From assembly GCF_000011485.1 (NCBI RefSeq), contig NC_005071.1, positions 558,001 to 622,000 of the forward strand: 64,000 nucleotides of DNA, read 5' to 3'. Both the position numbers and the translations under genes were made by a program. This document shows positions 35,946-44,227 of the stretch, in pieces. The stretch's first letter is position 1. Each line of letters opens with the position of its first letter. This stretch comes from Prochlorococcus marinus str. MIT 9313. GTDB taxonomy: Bacteria > Cyanobacteriota > Cyanobacteriia > PCC-6307 > Cyanobiaceae. A model generated the notes under the pieces. It was not told where the DNA came from, ran no database searches, and saw only the letters and a program-made list of their open reading frames with translations.

Positions 35946-37175
35946 GTGCTCCACAGCGACCTTGACCTGGCAGTGATCAGTTTAGTGATCTTCGCCTATT
36001 GCCTGCTTTCAAGACGATTGTCCAGGACAGCAGTCTCTGGACCACTGGTCTTTGTTGCGCTGGGCTTAGTTCTTGGCCCTGCCAACCTGGGCTGGCTCAA
36101 CATCTCATTGGATTCAGCACTGCTAAGGCGTCTGGCAGAGATCACATTGGGTCTCGTGTTGTTTACCGATGCAGCAGCATTGGACTGGACAGTGTTACGC
36201 AACAGTGCCCGCCTGCCAATGCGTCTGCTGCTGCTCGGACTGCCACTCAGCATTCTGATGGGTTTCGTGGTGGCCCGATTGATATTGCCTGAACTAAGCC
36301 TGATTGAAGCAGCCCTACTTGCTGTGGTGCTCGCTCCAACAGATGCGGCACTTGGCGAAGCGGTGACCACCAACCTCGAAGTACCAGAAGCTATCCGCGA
36401 AGACCTCAATGTTGAAAGTGGCCTCAATGACGGAATTTGTGTTCCTATGTTGTTGTGCTTTCTTGGTATATCAACTGGTCATCTTGACCAGATCAATGGA
36501 CCGAAGGATGCATTGCAGAGCTTTGCCCAGCTGCTTTTCAGTGAAATAGGTCTCGGCCTCGTGATAGGAGCCTTTGTTGGATTATTGGGTAGTTGGTTAA
36601 GGGATCAGGCAGAACAACGCAAATGGATTGCTGAGGATTGGAGGCCTTTGATCACAGTGGCCCTGGCCCTGAGTGCCTACACCCTCGCCCAAACCCTTCA
36701 TGGGAGCGGATTCATTTCCTGTTTCATCGCTGGTCTTTTTTATGGGATCTGCAGTCGCAAAGAACTCAAGGACGGTGAGATGGTGGCTTCCCTGGCAATG
36801 GGGGACATGTTGGCCCTACTGACCTGGGTTTTATTTGGCAGTGCCATGGTGCCCGATGCCTGGAGCCACATCACAGTCGCAAGTGTGGTCTATGGGGCTT
36901 TAAGCCTGACACTAGTGCGCGTTCTTCCCGTTGCCTTAGTAACCAGCGGCCTTGGACTTGATCACTGGACGAAACTCTTCGTTGGTTGGTTTGGGCCAAG
37001 AGGTTTAGCCAGCATTGTGTTTGTTGTGATGGTGGTAGACGCGGCGCTTCCAAGCGCACAAGCGATTCTTACCACCACAACGGTCACTATTGTTTTGAGT
37101 GTGATTGCCCATGGCATTACAGCTAACCGGTTTTCGATGTTCTACGGCCGTTGGGAAAGAAGCCATGCAGGCTGA
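35946..37175 (+). CDS. Na+/H+ antiporter, CPA1 (NhaP) family
   Basis: 409-residue membrane antiporter that exchanges sodium, potassium or lithium for protons. About 12 helices are apparent. The CPA1 cation-binding motif is VESGLNDGICVPMLL (the Asn-Asp pair), with the preceding VVLAPTDAALGEAV carrying the conserved TDAAL segment. GSGFISCFIAGLFYG and FVGWFGPRGLASIVF complete the signature. The start is a GTG at 35946. A small frame encoding a basic 24-residue peptide overlaps the 3' end in another frame. It fits well with the osmotic and ionic theme of this region (betaine genes 12 kb on). Confidence 0.9.
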   Translation: MLHSDLDLAVISLVIFAYCLLSRRLSRTAVSGPLVFVALGLVLGPANLGWLNISLDSALLRRLAEITLGLVLFTDAAALDWTVLRNSARLPMRLLLLGLPLSILMGFVVARLILPELSLIEAALLAVVLAPTDAALGEAVTTNLEVPEAIREDLNVESGLNDGICVPMLLCFLGISTGHLDQINGPKDALQSFAQLLFSEIGLGLVIGAFVGLLGSWLRDQAEQRKWIAEDWRPLITVALALSAYTLAQTLHGSGFISCFIAGLFYGICSRKELKDGEMVASLAMGDMLALLTWVLFGSAMVPDAWSHITVASVVYGALSLTLVRVLPVALVTSGLGLDHWTKLFVGWFGPRGLASIVFVVMVVDAALPSAQAILTTTTVTIVLSVIAHGITANRFSMFYGRWERSHAG

Positions 37176-37239
37176 AGTAAAGAAGACTGAGTTTATAAAG
37201 ACTAAACAAAAAAGACGAAAGCCCAAAAGGACAAGCTAG
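37165..37239 (+). CDS. Candidate overlapping basic peptide, 24 aa
   Basis: An ATG inside the last codons of the antiporter gene, in the +1 frame, opens 24 codons with nine lysines and three arginines (KKTEFIKTKQKRRKPKRTS). It could be a separate micro-protein, an alternative C-terminal tail reached by frameshifting, or chance in an A-rich segment. Evidence is only composition and overlap. Confidence 0.2.
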   Translation: MQAEVKKTEFIKTKQKRRKPKRTS

Positions 37240-37472
37240 TTAAATGAACGATATATTGAAATGAAAGTATCTACAGTAATGATGCTCAGGATTAGGGCTG
37301 GAGATGGTTGAATGACATGCCTGTCAATATCATTAGTGCTTGGAATTGTCAAAGATAATGAATGATAGAAATATGAGCCTATTAAGTGTTCTGCTGGAAG
37401 ATGAATGAATTTAATTCTAGTAATAATTAATAGTTAATGCGACTTGCTTGACTAATGTCTAGCTAACACTTC

Positions 37473-38726
37473 TTAAGCCAAGGAACGGCCTTTCCAGGTC
37501 CAATCGCGTCCAGTCAGTGTTCTCCAAACTGAAGTTGGTCCAAGCAAGCCAATAAGGATGCCACCTGCACTCATCAACCACCAATTCGTTAATGGCACCT
37601 CGAATTTTTGACGTGTCCAAAGACGTAGAATGAATTGAAGTAATACACCAATTACTGAAAAAGTAAAGGCAATTAATAGTGCCCCATAAAAAGGAATCCA
37701 GAGCAGGCAAACTATGATCAGCAACAATACTAGCCAGGGGCCTGTGAACATCCAGAATACTAGTGCTGATGCTCCGATTGCTTTGACGACACTGCTATCT
37801 AGGCCAAGAAACCAATTCTTGCTCCAGCCTTCCCAAAGCGCAGGAAAATTGTCGTACATCCGCAATTGCAATGCATCTAACCCAAGCAGATAACGCAGTC
37901 GAAAGCCCCCGCTTTTCACTCTACGAGCTAGAGCCAGATCCTCTATCACCACCTCAGCCAGTGCACGATGACCACCAATCTCCTCATATGTTGATCGGCG
38001 AAATAACATAAATGGTCCAGCGGCAAATGCTGTTGATTCAGCTGGATCATTGGCGGCTTTAATCGGAAAACCTACAGCCAAAAGACAGGCCATGATCGGT
38101 TGCACCATCCATTCAGCAGAGCAGCTGCAGTTAATACGTGGTACCAGGCTCAGCAGATCTACTTCTTCCTCAATTGCCTGATTCAGTGCACGCTTGAGGG
38201 TTTCTGGGTGAAGCTCCACATCTGCATCTACAAACAGCACCCAGGTGCTACTTACAAGCTCCATTGCACGTGAGCAGGCCCAGTTCTTGCCTACCCAACG
38301 CTGCGCCAAGGGTCTTGGTCCGGCGTTCAAAATTGTAAAGCGACCTTCCTCGAGCTTTAAGACTGAGGCAACAGCGCTTGCAACTTGAACGGTTTCATCA
38401 GTACTCCCGTCATCAACCAACAACACTCTCCAGTTATTGCAGGGTGGATCACTGGCCAAAATGCTGCTCAGGCACACCTTGATGTTGGTGGCCTCGTTAT
38501 AAGCAGGAACAACCACTGTGAGCTCCGTTCTCTTGAGGGTTTCCCCCTTGCTAGTAGGTGGCTGCCCAGGCTGAAACTGCTTGGAATTTAAGGTTGGAGC
38601 ATTTTGGAACACACGTACAAGACTGAACAGCAGCAGTAATAAGCCGAGTGCTGCTCCTGCAGCAAAGACAATCAAGATCCAAGTAAGGATCAACAAAATT
38701 GTTTCCCTAAAAAGTCCTTCTATCAA
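37473..38726 (-). CDS. Family 2 glycosyltransferase, HpnB/CrtQ-like membrane enzyme
   Basis: 417 residues with an N-terminal membrane helix, a GT-A catalytic domain and three C-terminal helices. The catalytic domain has LTVVVPAYNEATNIKVCL, VLLVDDGSTDETV and LFVDADVELHPETL, where the DxD metal motif binds the nucleotide sugar. A later VIEDLALARRVKSGGFRLRYL contains the conserved ED of processive-like GT2 enzymes. This layout matches enzymes that glycosylate hopanoids or carotenoids (HpnB, CrtQ/CruC). Carotenoid glycosides are plausible in a cyanobacterium, but the acceptor is not provable. It stands alone in the area, with a 178-base gap upstream. Confidence 0.85.
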   Translation of the reverse strand: MIEGLFRETILLILTWILIVFAAGAALGLLLLLFSLVRVFQNAPTLNSKQFQPGQPPTSKGETLKRTELTVVVPAYNEATNIKVCLSSILASDPPCNNWRVLLVDDGSTDETVQVASAVASVLKLEEGRFTILNAGPRPLAQRWVGKNWACSRAMELVSSTWVLFVDADVELHPETLKRALNQAIEEEVDLLSLVPRINCSCSAEWMVQPIMACLLAVGFPIKAANDPAESTAFAAGPFMLFRRSTYEEIGGHRALAEVVIEDLALARRVKSGGFRLRYLLGLDALQLRMYDNFPALWEGWSKNWFLGLDSSVVKAIGASALVFWMFTGPWLVLLLIIVCLLWIPFYGALLIAFTFSVIGVLLQFILRLWTRQKFEVPLTNWWLMSAGGILIGLLGPTSVWRTLTGRDWTWKGRSLA

Positions 38727-38906
38727 ATCATCTCAAGGAGTAATCGCGGAAATCAGTTCCATAGGCATTTGCGGTGAAAGCTGGAATGACCAGTTAACCC
38801 TGTAATCAAAATCACAGGTCGCCATGAGCACAGTCACTAACTAATTGATAAAAGTCATGGATAATCATTGTATCAATGAAGTAATGATCATCATTTGGTC
38901 AAACCC

Positions 38907-39089
38907 ATGACAACAAATAAATTCGAATTAGAGATCGAAAAGATCATCACACTCTGCATTGCGATTGGCTTTGTAACAACTGTTGCCACATCAGCTTTTG
39001 CAGAAGTCAATGCGCAGTTGAATACCAACTCAAATACTGCAGGCCTTCCCTTTGAAAGACTGCATAACGAAGTTAAGGCGAGGAACTGA
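38907..39089 (+). CDS. Small exported or anchored hypothetical protein
   Basis: 60 residues from an ATG at 38907 (a TTG at 38895 is also possible). A hydrophobic stretch (IITLCIAIGFVTTVATSAFA) ends in a signal-peptidase-like AFA, leaving a mature peptide of about 25 polar residues rich in Asn and Thr. I recognise no family. It may be a tiny periplasmic peptide. It is divergent from the glycosyltransferase. A 17-codon frame directly upstream overlaps its ATG, of doubtful meaning. Confidence 0.5.
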   Translation: MTTNKFELEIEKIITLCIAIGFVTTVATSAFAEVNAQLNTNSNTAGLPFERLHNEVKARN

Positions 39090-39346
39090 GATTGCCTTAA
39101 TAAGACTTACTAATCCATGTTTGCTGATAGCTTTTATTTGCAAAAGCAAAATGCAATTTTCTAATATTAGGTGTATTTGCTCGTAAATTCTTTGTTGGTA
39201 ATAATCAAAGCCGATTTTTTACGAGCTTGCCTATATGCCGATGTTTCTATGCATGCAAGTACAAGTAGGTGCCACAATGGCTGAGGTTCCTTTGCGCAGG
39301 GTGTCCCGCATTGTCAGTCGAGAAGCCCATTGAGCCAAGCACTGTG

Positions 39347-39709
39347 ATGCAGTTTCAGACCGAGAAATTGCGTAGAACAATCCAGGAGTGTCAGGATGTT
39401 GACACCCTACGTGGCATCGCAATGCAATTGTTGCAACTTCACGAGAAAAAAAGCGCAATTGCAGAGTGGGCAACAAAAAAGGGAGTTGATGCTGAATGTC
39501 GAGCACTTGTGGCCGAGATGGGTAACAACAACAAGCTGGCCAACACTTTTCAAATAATACGAAGTGACGGCCAATCAGATGAGATCGCTGGTAGGCATTT
39601 TTCCAGCTATGACGAGGCACATACTGTCTTGGAAAGATATTATGCTGATCTCAGCTGTTGCGATGAGGATGAAAGAGAATACTATGACATTGTTGAGGTA
39701 AATAGCTAA
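39347..39709 (+). CDS. Hypothetical cytosolic protein, 120 aa
   Basis: 120 residues from the ATG at 39347 (an earlier ATG at 39269 adds 26 unlikely residues). The first 60 residues are helical and polar (RRTIQECQDVDTLRGIAMQLL, then HEKKSAIAEWATKKG). The second half is strand-helix with an acidic, Cys-containing end (YYADLSCCDEDEREYY). The N-terminal part resembles a motif I associate with small conserved picocyanobacterial proteins, but I cannot give a family name. No membrane segment. No close neighbours. Confidence 0.6.
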   Translation: MQFQTEKLRRTIQECQDVDTLRGIAMQLLQLHEKKSAIAEWATKKGVDAECRALVAEMGNNNKLANTFQIIRSDGQSDEIAGRHFSSYDEAHTVLERYYADLSCCDEDEREYYDIVEVNS

Positions 39710-40048
39710 GGGATGATGCCTAAGCCACCCCTTATCATTATTTCAAATGGAAGTATTTACCTAAAACAAGAAAGGAAATTCAGCATCCCATCTTCCTTGT
39801 TGATCTTATCAAAACTGAGAAGTAACTAAGGGGAAATGCTTGATGAAAGGCGGAAACAGCACTTTGTTTTAAGCGACAAACTAATTACTTCATTCTTGTT
39901 TATTCAGTCGATGTGAATGAAAAAAAAAGATTCTGGAAATTAATTCACTATGCAGAAAGTTGACAAACAAATCTAAATCCATACAGCTCAGGACTATCTT
40001 GTTGAATCAACAGATCTGAAAAGCCTTGGTAGGCCTATCTATGGTTTT
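39710..40048. other. Intergenic region
   Basis: AT-rich, no gene seen. A short odd palindrome (TGTTGA-A-TCAACA) lies near 40000 and a weak hairpin with T's near 40023-40035 could end the minus-strand micro-gene at 40049. Confidence 0.4.
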
Positions 40049-40165
40049 TCACCAGGGCAAATCCCAGCCCATTCGACCAAATAGCCAAATTCCTAAGGTG
40101 ACCTTGGCTCCAGTTGTTAAAAGCCACCAGCCCAAGAGCTGCTTTTTAGTAAAGCCAAACAGCAT
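40049..40165 (-). CDS. Candidate micro-protein, 38 aa, Trp-rich membrane helix
   Basis: An ATG-started frame ending in TGA encodes 38 residues with strongly protein-like content: a basic start (MLFGFTKKQ), then a hydrophobic core with four tryptophans (LLGWWLLTTGAKVTLGIWLFG) and an end in MGWDLPW. It could span or lie on a membrane. It has its own space, 74 bases downstream of a strong terminator on the same strand, so it would need its own promoter. I recognise no family. Confidence 0.5.
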   Translation of the reverse strand: MLFGFTKKQLLGWWLLTTGAKVTLGIWLFGRMGWDLPW

Positions 40166-40479
40166 TTTGACAAGACCTTAGTCATTACCATTCATAGCCC
40201 ACCAAGCGGTCTGTTAGCTACCAGCTGTAGTGGTTAGTCAAAAAAGAGCCCCCAGCTGTCGGTCTGGAGGCCTGCATACCTTGCTCAATTCAAATCAAAA
40301 CGCGCTCAATAGCCTTGCGCTCTCGTAAGTAATACTCATTGCTGTATCTCGAGTCAGCTGGTTTGCAGGACGAGAAACCAACCTCGCATACTGGGATATG
40401 TGAGGGCGGCCAGCTCTGGGCATGGTCCCAGTGATAATTGGAGAGGCTTGCCAACATACAAGATAAAAAAGAAGCTCAA
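40166..40479. other. Intergenic region with a minus-strand terminator
   Basis: 314 bases. Holds the terminator at 40240-40271 for the small membrane-protein gene at 40480-40890 and possibly the promoter of the micro-gene at 40049-40165. An overlapping 62-codon TTG frame (40295-40483) was not accepted. Confidence 0.5.
40240..40271 (-). terminator. Rho-independent terminator, minus strand
   Basis: On the minus strand, GCCTCCAG pairs with CTGGGGGC (one G-U) across an 8-base loop, followed by TCTTTTTT. It fits the end of the transcript from the gene at 40480-40890. Confidence 0.75.
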
Positions 40480-40890
40480 TCAATCGGCATCTGGTTCCGC
40501 TTTGATTCTGTAATAGCGATCAACGCCGAGCCATTTCCAAGTTGCTCTAGCTGACTTTGGCCCCATAAAGGCAGCTAAAAGAAGGATTGGTAAAGACACC
40601 CAGACAACTCCTGCTTGAAACGTTAGCCAAATAAGCCATCCAACAAATACAAGCTGAAGCAGACCAAGGATGGTAAAAACTGTTCCTCTGGGGTAGCGGA
40701 AGCCTTTGTAGAGAAGAACTGTGCACATGCCAAGGGTGAATGCTGGGGGCATCGCCAAAGCGATGTTCTTCACCCAGAACTCAAGCAGAGACGTATCTCC
40801 ATAGATGGGGATACCGCTCAATGAGGGGTTAGTGGCCAGTAGTGCTAGCAGGAATATGACGGTTAGACCTGCGGCGAGTTGACGACTCAT
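40480..40890 (-). CDS. Small multi-helix membrane protein, 136 aa
   Basis: From the Met at 40890 the product has four hydrophobic segments: LAAGLTVIFLLALLA, a stretch around NIALAMPPAFTLGMCTVLLY, VFTILGLLQLVFVGWLIWLTF, and VVWVSLPILLLAAFMG, then a charged tail (KWLGVDRYYRIKAEPDAD). An earlier Met at 41052 would add 54 polar, low-complexity residues and is unlikely. I recognise no family. The gene is followed by a good terminator at 40240-40271 and preceded by another at 41086-41108, so it is its own unit. Confidence 0.65.
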   Translation of the reverse strand: MSRQLAAGLTVIFLLALLATNPSLSGIPIYGDTSLLEFWVKNIALAMPPAFTLGMCTVLLYKGFRYPRGTVFTILGLLQLVFVGWLIWLTFQAGVVWVSLPILLLAAFMGPKSARATWKWLGVDRYYRIKAEPDAD

Positions 40891-41085
40891 GGCTTCGTTG
40901 GAACACCCCCTGGAGATAGCAGGTTCTGATGACACTCGCAGTGACTTGGTGGAAAACCAAGTCAAGCAATCCTGGCATCCATAAGTCCCGTACTGAGAAG
41001 TAGAAACAAGATGACTTGATGATCGCGAAAAAGCTTTGCAATAAAGCTGCAAACAGTTGAGAGGCGCTAGACAAGCTCAGACCAC

Positions 41086-41108
41086 AAAAAAGCCCCGACG
41101 AGCGGGGC
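41086..41108 (-). terminator. Rho-independent terminator of the DUF4278 gene
   Basis: On the minus strand, GCCCCG pairs perfectly with CGGGGC around a 5-base loop, followed by TTTTTT. It lies 38 bases after the stop of the gene at 41147-41314. Confidence 0.88.
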
Positions 41109-41146
41109 GAGGTCAAAGGGTTTTTCAGAAGTGATTGCCAAATGAA

Positions 41147-41314
41147 TTACTTCTGGTACTCCTGTCCGCGATAGGTGAGCACAGGATGGGTCTGGGCTGC
41201 TTTCAGCTTGTTGTTTGCGTAGACAGTGCGGCGGTATGTCAGTTCTACGAGTTGCTTAGGTGCAACTTCTTTGTGCTGGGCATACTGCTGGCCGCGATAA
41301 AGAAGCGTGGTCAT
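41147..41314 (-). CDS. DUF4278-like small protein, 55 aa
   Basis: A 55-residue frame from an ATG at 41314. It begins MTTLLYRGQQYAQHKE and ends VLTYRGQEYQK, so the YRGQxY motif stands at both ends, with a basic centre (LTYRRTVYANNKLKAA). This matches the small DUF4278-type proteins abundant in marine picocyanobacteria, whose role is unknown. A strong terminator directly after it and clean coding character support it as a real gene despite its size. The 5' end faces a 583-base gap that should hold its promoter. Confidence 0.82.
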   Translation of the reverse strand: MTTLLYRGQQYAQHKEVAPKQLVELTYRRTVYANNKLKAAQTHPVLTYRGQEYQK

Positions 41315-41897
41315 GATTCAGAGTCCGAAATGACGTCCAAGTCCCCGTTCCATGGCTTGGCTCGAACTGCGCCCTGCAATGATCAGGGTGAACGTTTTGG
41401 TAGCTATCGCTACAAATCAATTATGCACTCTGCGCGGCAGGGTTGGTTGTTCATGCGGATACAAAATCGTGCATGGATGGCGCCTCTTCGCTTTGGATTA
41501 CAACTGTGAAGCTGTTCTGGAAATCTAGATTCGGTCTGAATTCTCTCTAAAGCTGTCGTTACCGAAGTGACCATTCATGACTTTTATCGGGCCGTGGCCG
41601 CAACAAATCTTTACGGGTATGGATGAATGCGGGTAAGTATCCTTGCAGAACTTACAGCAAGTTTCGCTATTGATTTCTTGATCGAATGAGTGTTGGTCCT
41701 TAAAAGGGAGCTAATCAGAGTGAATGAGAACTGGGCATATTTCAACCAAAGAATTAGTGACAAGATTCAACAGTAGAAATACTTGAAATCGTCAGTAAGG
41801 CAGCAGGCTCTGCTGGCCTCCCTCAGCGGGCCGGCATTCAGCTCAGTCCTAATGAACACCTCTCCTAAATGAGACGAGAAAAACTGAGAATCACAAT
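41315..41897. other. Intergenic region with decayed reading frames
   Basis: No intact gene. A 51-codon + frame at 41720-41872 from a GTG is broken by one TAG at 41774. A 59-codon + frame at 41331-41509 lies opposite the DUF4278 leader and is not convincing. Confidence 0.45.
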
Positions 41898-41931
41898 AAA
41901 AAATCCCCTTGGTTTCCGGACCCAGGGGATT
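41898..41931 (-). terminator. Rho-independent terminator with GGAAAC loop
   Basis: On the minus strand, AATCCCCT pairs with AGGGGATT; the inner region contains GG/CC pairs and the loop TCCGGAAAC, and six T residues follow. It closes the short unit that begins near 42018. Confidence 0.8.
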
Positions 41932-41946
41932 GGACGCCGTCCATGG

Positions 41947-42018
41947 CTAACTTCGCATCTGCTTGGGGAAGAAGCTGTAATCAAGGCACCAAGCGAACGT
42001 GCCGAATGTATCGATCAT
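41947..42018 (-). CDS. Candidate micro-protein, 23 aa, or small RNA
   Basis: An ATG-started frame of 23 codons encodes an aromatic-rich peptide (MIDTFGTFAWCLDYSFF, then PKQMRS) and ends 16 bases before a strong terminator. A unit this short, with its own terminator, could instead be a small RNA. The terminator loop reads CCGGAAACC, close to but not the same as the CGGAAACA loop of the cyanobacterial Yfr2 RNA family. Either reading is inference. Confidence 0.35.
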   Translation of the reverse strand: MIDTFGTFAWCLDYSFFPKQMRS

Positions 42019-42201
42019 CCTGATCAGTATTCACTATTCCCCTGAGTTAGGTATTTATTTTCAAGTTTTGGGACTACCAAAAGTCTAAATATCAAGAGTC
42101 ATAAGCATAGTAACGTATAAATAAATTGAACAAACCAATAAAAAATGAGTACTGAACTGTGCACCCATAAAATGGAATGAAAGATCTAACGGTCGCTTTT
42201 C
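42019..42201. other. Intergenic, promoter region
   Basis: Contains TTTTGG, five bases, CCAAAA (42066-42082), a perfect inverted repeat upstream of the micro-unit at 41898-42018. Together with the weakly supported frame at 42202-42318 the stretch to 42394 has no certain gene. Confidence 0.4.
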
Positions 42202-42318
42202 ATGCATCAAATTTCAAAAGAAAGAAGAGGGGCGTTGGAGTGGATGGGATTACAGAAAGAAAAATATCAACAAGCGAATCAGGTTGTTGTGACTATCAAC
42301 ATTCTCGTGCAAGTCTAA
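42202..42318 (+). CDS. Candidate small protein, 38 aa
   Basis: An ATG-started frame with a plausible helical composition: MHQISKERRGALEWMGLQKE, then a hydrophobic end (VVVTINILVQV). It lies 76 bases upstream of the SIMPL gene on the same strand and could be a short leader gene. No family is recognised and no ribosome site stands out. Confidence 0.3.
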   Translation: MHQISKERRGALEWMGLQKEKYQQANQVVVTINILVQV

Positions 42319-42394
42319 CAAGGTTAATTTAACAGAAAATTGACTAGCCATTGGCACGAAAATCACTAGAATTCCTCAATAGAGTCAGCCAGTC

Positions 42395-43174
42395 ATGACC
42401 TCACCGCAAAGTCGAAGCTTGCTAAGCAAGTGTACTGATAATACTTGGCAGCTGCTGCGACGCACTCCACCAATGGTCTTTGCAACTGCTGTTTTCGTTT
42501 GCGGCATCGTCGCGGCATCTTCAATCTTAGTGAAAGGAATTCGCAGTAGTAATGACACAATTACTGTCACCGGAGCCAGTACGGAGCGGATTACGAGCGA
42601 CTATGTCGATTGGTCTGTAAATGTTAAACAAACTGGGTACAACCAGCAGACTTCCTATCAGCTGCTAAAACCATCGTTAGAAAAAACGATTGTCTTTCTA
42701 AAAGCTAATGGGGTCAAGCCTGATGAGATAGAATTAGGAACTGTTAGGTCTAATAAAGATCAAGTTCGCAACCCAAAAACGGGAGAACTTCTATCAACAA
42801 CTTGGACGACAACTCAAGCTGTTCTGATCGGAAGTTGGGATGTTAAAAAAATCCACATGATTTCAGGAAAGATCAGTGCCCTAATTGGTGAAGGGGTACC
42901 TCTTTCAATTAATCGACCCTCCTACACTTTTACAAAGCTTGCAGCCAAGCGAGTTGACATGCTCGCAAAAGCTACTCGTGATGCACGGAAACGTGCAAAG
43001 GCTATTGCCCAGGAAGCAGGCTCGAGTATTGGCGCAATTACCAACGCCGATACCGGCACATTCCAGATCACAGTGCCTAACTCTACACAAATGAGTAGTT
43101 ATGGATCATACGACACCAGCACAATCAAAAAAGACATCACCGCGGTTATGGGGGTAACATTTAGGGTTGAATGA
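42395..43174 (+). CDS. SIMPL-domain (DUF541) exported protein
   Basis: 259 residues. A membrane anchor or signal (MVFATAVFVCGIVAASSILV) precedes a SIMPL domain: DTITVTGASTERITSDYVDWSVNV at the start, LKANGVKPDEIELGTV in the middle, and ARKRAKAIAQEAGSSIGAI near the end, the conserved helix of this family. SIMPL proteins are periplasmic; some protect against oxidative stress or bind partners, but activity is not defined. Length and domain order are normal. It stands alone, with gaps on both sides. Confidence 0.88.
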   Translation: MTSPQSRSLLSKCTDNTWQLLRRTPPMVFATAVFVCGIVAASSILVKGIRSSNDTITVTGASTERITSDYVDWSVNVKQTGYNQQTSYQLLKPSLEKTIVFLKANGVKPDEIELGTVRSNKDQVRNPKTGELLSTTWTTTQAVLIGSWDVKKIHMISGKISALIGEGVPLSINRPSYTFTKLAAKRVDMLAKATRDARKRAKAIAQEAGSSIGAITNADTGTFQITVPNSTQMSSYGSYDTSTIKKDITAVMGVTFRVE

Positions 43175-43714
43175 AGACTGAATAAGTCTATAGAGTTGAG
43201 GTTTTATCTTATTAATAATACGATTGCTGATTATACTAAAATGAGTAATTCCATGGATTGTGCTAATACATTGCCAGTGATTTTTTATTCTTTTTCATTG
43301 ATAGCCTGATTCGAAACGAAGAGTCTTGTTTAAAGTTCTGTATTGCTTGAGCCAAAACATTACATTGCATGATCAGGATAGGGATTGTCAAGAATTTGAT
43401 TGCATACTTGCTAAATGATCCAGTACTAGCTAGTAAATATGAGCATCATTCGCAATGTTTTTTTCTAATGATCTAGAATTGAAAAGAGAATCTATTCAAT
43501 GCAGGGCAACCATTGCCAGGCAATTGCCAATAGTCTTGAACGATCGTCCTCAGCCTTCACCCCAGCCAGTTTTAGGGAATTTTATTGAATTCAATGCTAA
43601 AGATAATGCAATTACACAACAATATTGAGCAGGATGAATCAATCCCAATGATGATTGGGTGCATCATCAGTTACCTACACTGATGATGAGCATAACTACC
43701 TTATTGCTACGGCC
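43175..43714. other. AT-rich intergenic region
   Basis: 540 bases without a certain gene. A 29-codon ATG frame at 43499-43588 is the best candidate and is weak. Nothing else seen. Confidence 0.45.
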
Positions 43715-44227
43715 ATGACCCGCGAACGAGATCCCTTCCGCATCCCACGAGCAGGACTAGAGATCGCGGCGATTGCAGGCCTTACATCGATTGATATCAA
43801 CCTCAATGGAGGAGCCATCAATGGTGGCGAAATCGTTGCCGAGTCAACGCTCGGCGGGATGGCCGTCTATGCCATCTACCAAACTCTTCTGAGCGGATTA
43901 AGAACCGAAGCATTGCGCAAGAGGGGTGCGATCAGCCGCACCGTACAAATCCAAATGATAAGTACAACTGTCTGGGAATCCGTTAAACAGGGTGCCGCAG
44001 TCAGTGTCTTGTTGGGTGTATTGCTACTGGTGTTCCCTTGGTTGAGCCTCCCACTCTCAATCATGGGGATGGTCGGCATGGGTGTTGCCTCTATTGAATT
44101 GTTCAACGCGTTCTGGGATGGTCTTGATGCAATGCAGCGAGCTGAGCTTCATGCTGCATCAATGGAAGCCGGAGTGAATCTACGTCGCTTTCTGAATGGT
44201 GATCAGCCTGATGTTCAATTTTTTTAA
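43715..44227 (+). CDS. Membrane-associated hypothetical protein, 170 aa
   Basis: From the ATG at 43715 (an earlier one at 43655 adds 20 residues). The N-terminal half is amphipathic with GLEIAAIAGLTSIDINLNGGAI. Two adjacent hydrophobic segments follow (AAVSVLLGVLLLVFPWLSLPL and IMGMVGMGVASIELF), then a helix with AMQRAELHAASMEAGVNLRRFL. It may dip into or span the membrane as a hairpin. I recognise no named family. It is isolated by gaps on both sides. Confidence 0.65.
   Translation: MTRERDPFRIPRAGLEIAAIAGLTSIDINLNGGAINGGEIVAESTLGGMAVYAIYQTLLSGLRTEALRKRGAISRTVQIQMISTTVWESVKQGAAVSVLLGVLLLVFPWLSLPLSIMGMVGMGVASIELFNAFWDGLDAMQRAELHAASMEAGVNLRRFLNGDQPDVQFF

Noticed and set aside
40295-40483. 62-codon minus frame overlapping the stop of the small membrane-protein gene
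   Set aside because: TTG start, no sensible domain or signal. The overlap alone is not enough.
41331-41509. 59-codon + frame opposite the DUF4278 leader
   Set aside because: It starts only 17 bases from the divergent DUF4278 start and has odd composition. More likely chance.
43499-43588. 29-codon + frame
   Set aside because: Too short and without ribosome site, terminator or conserved pattern to support it.
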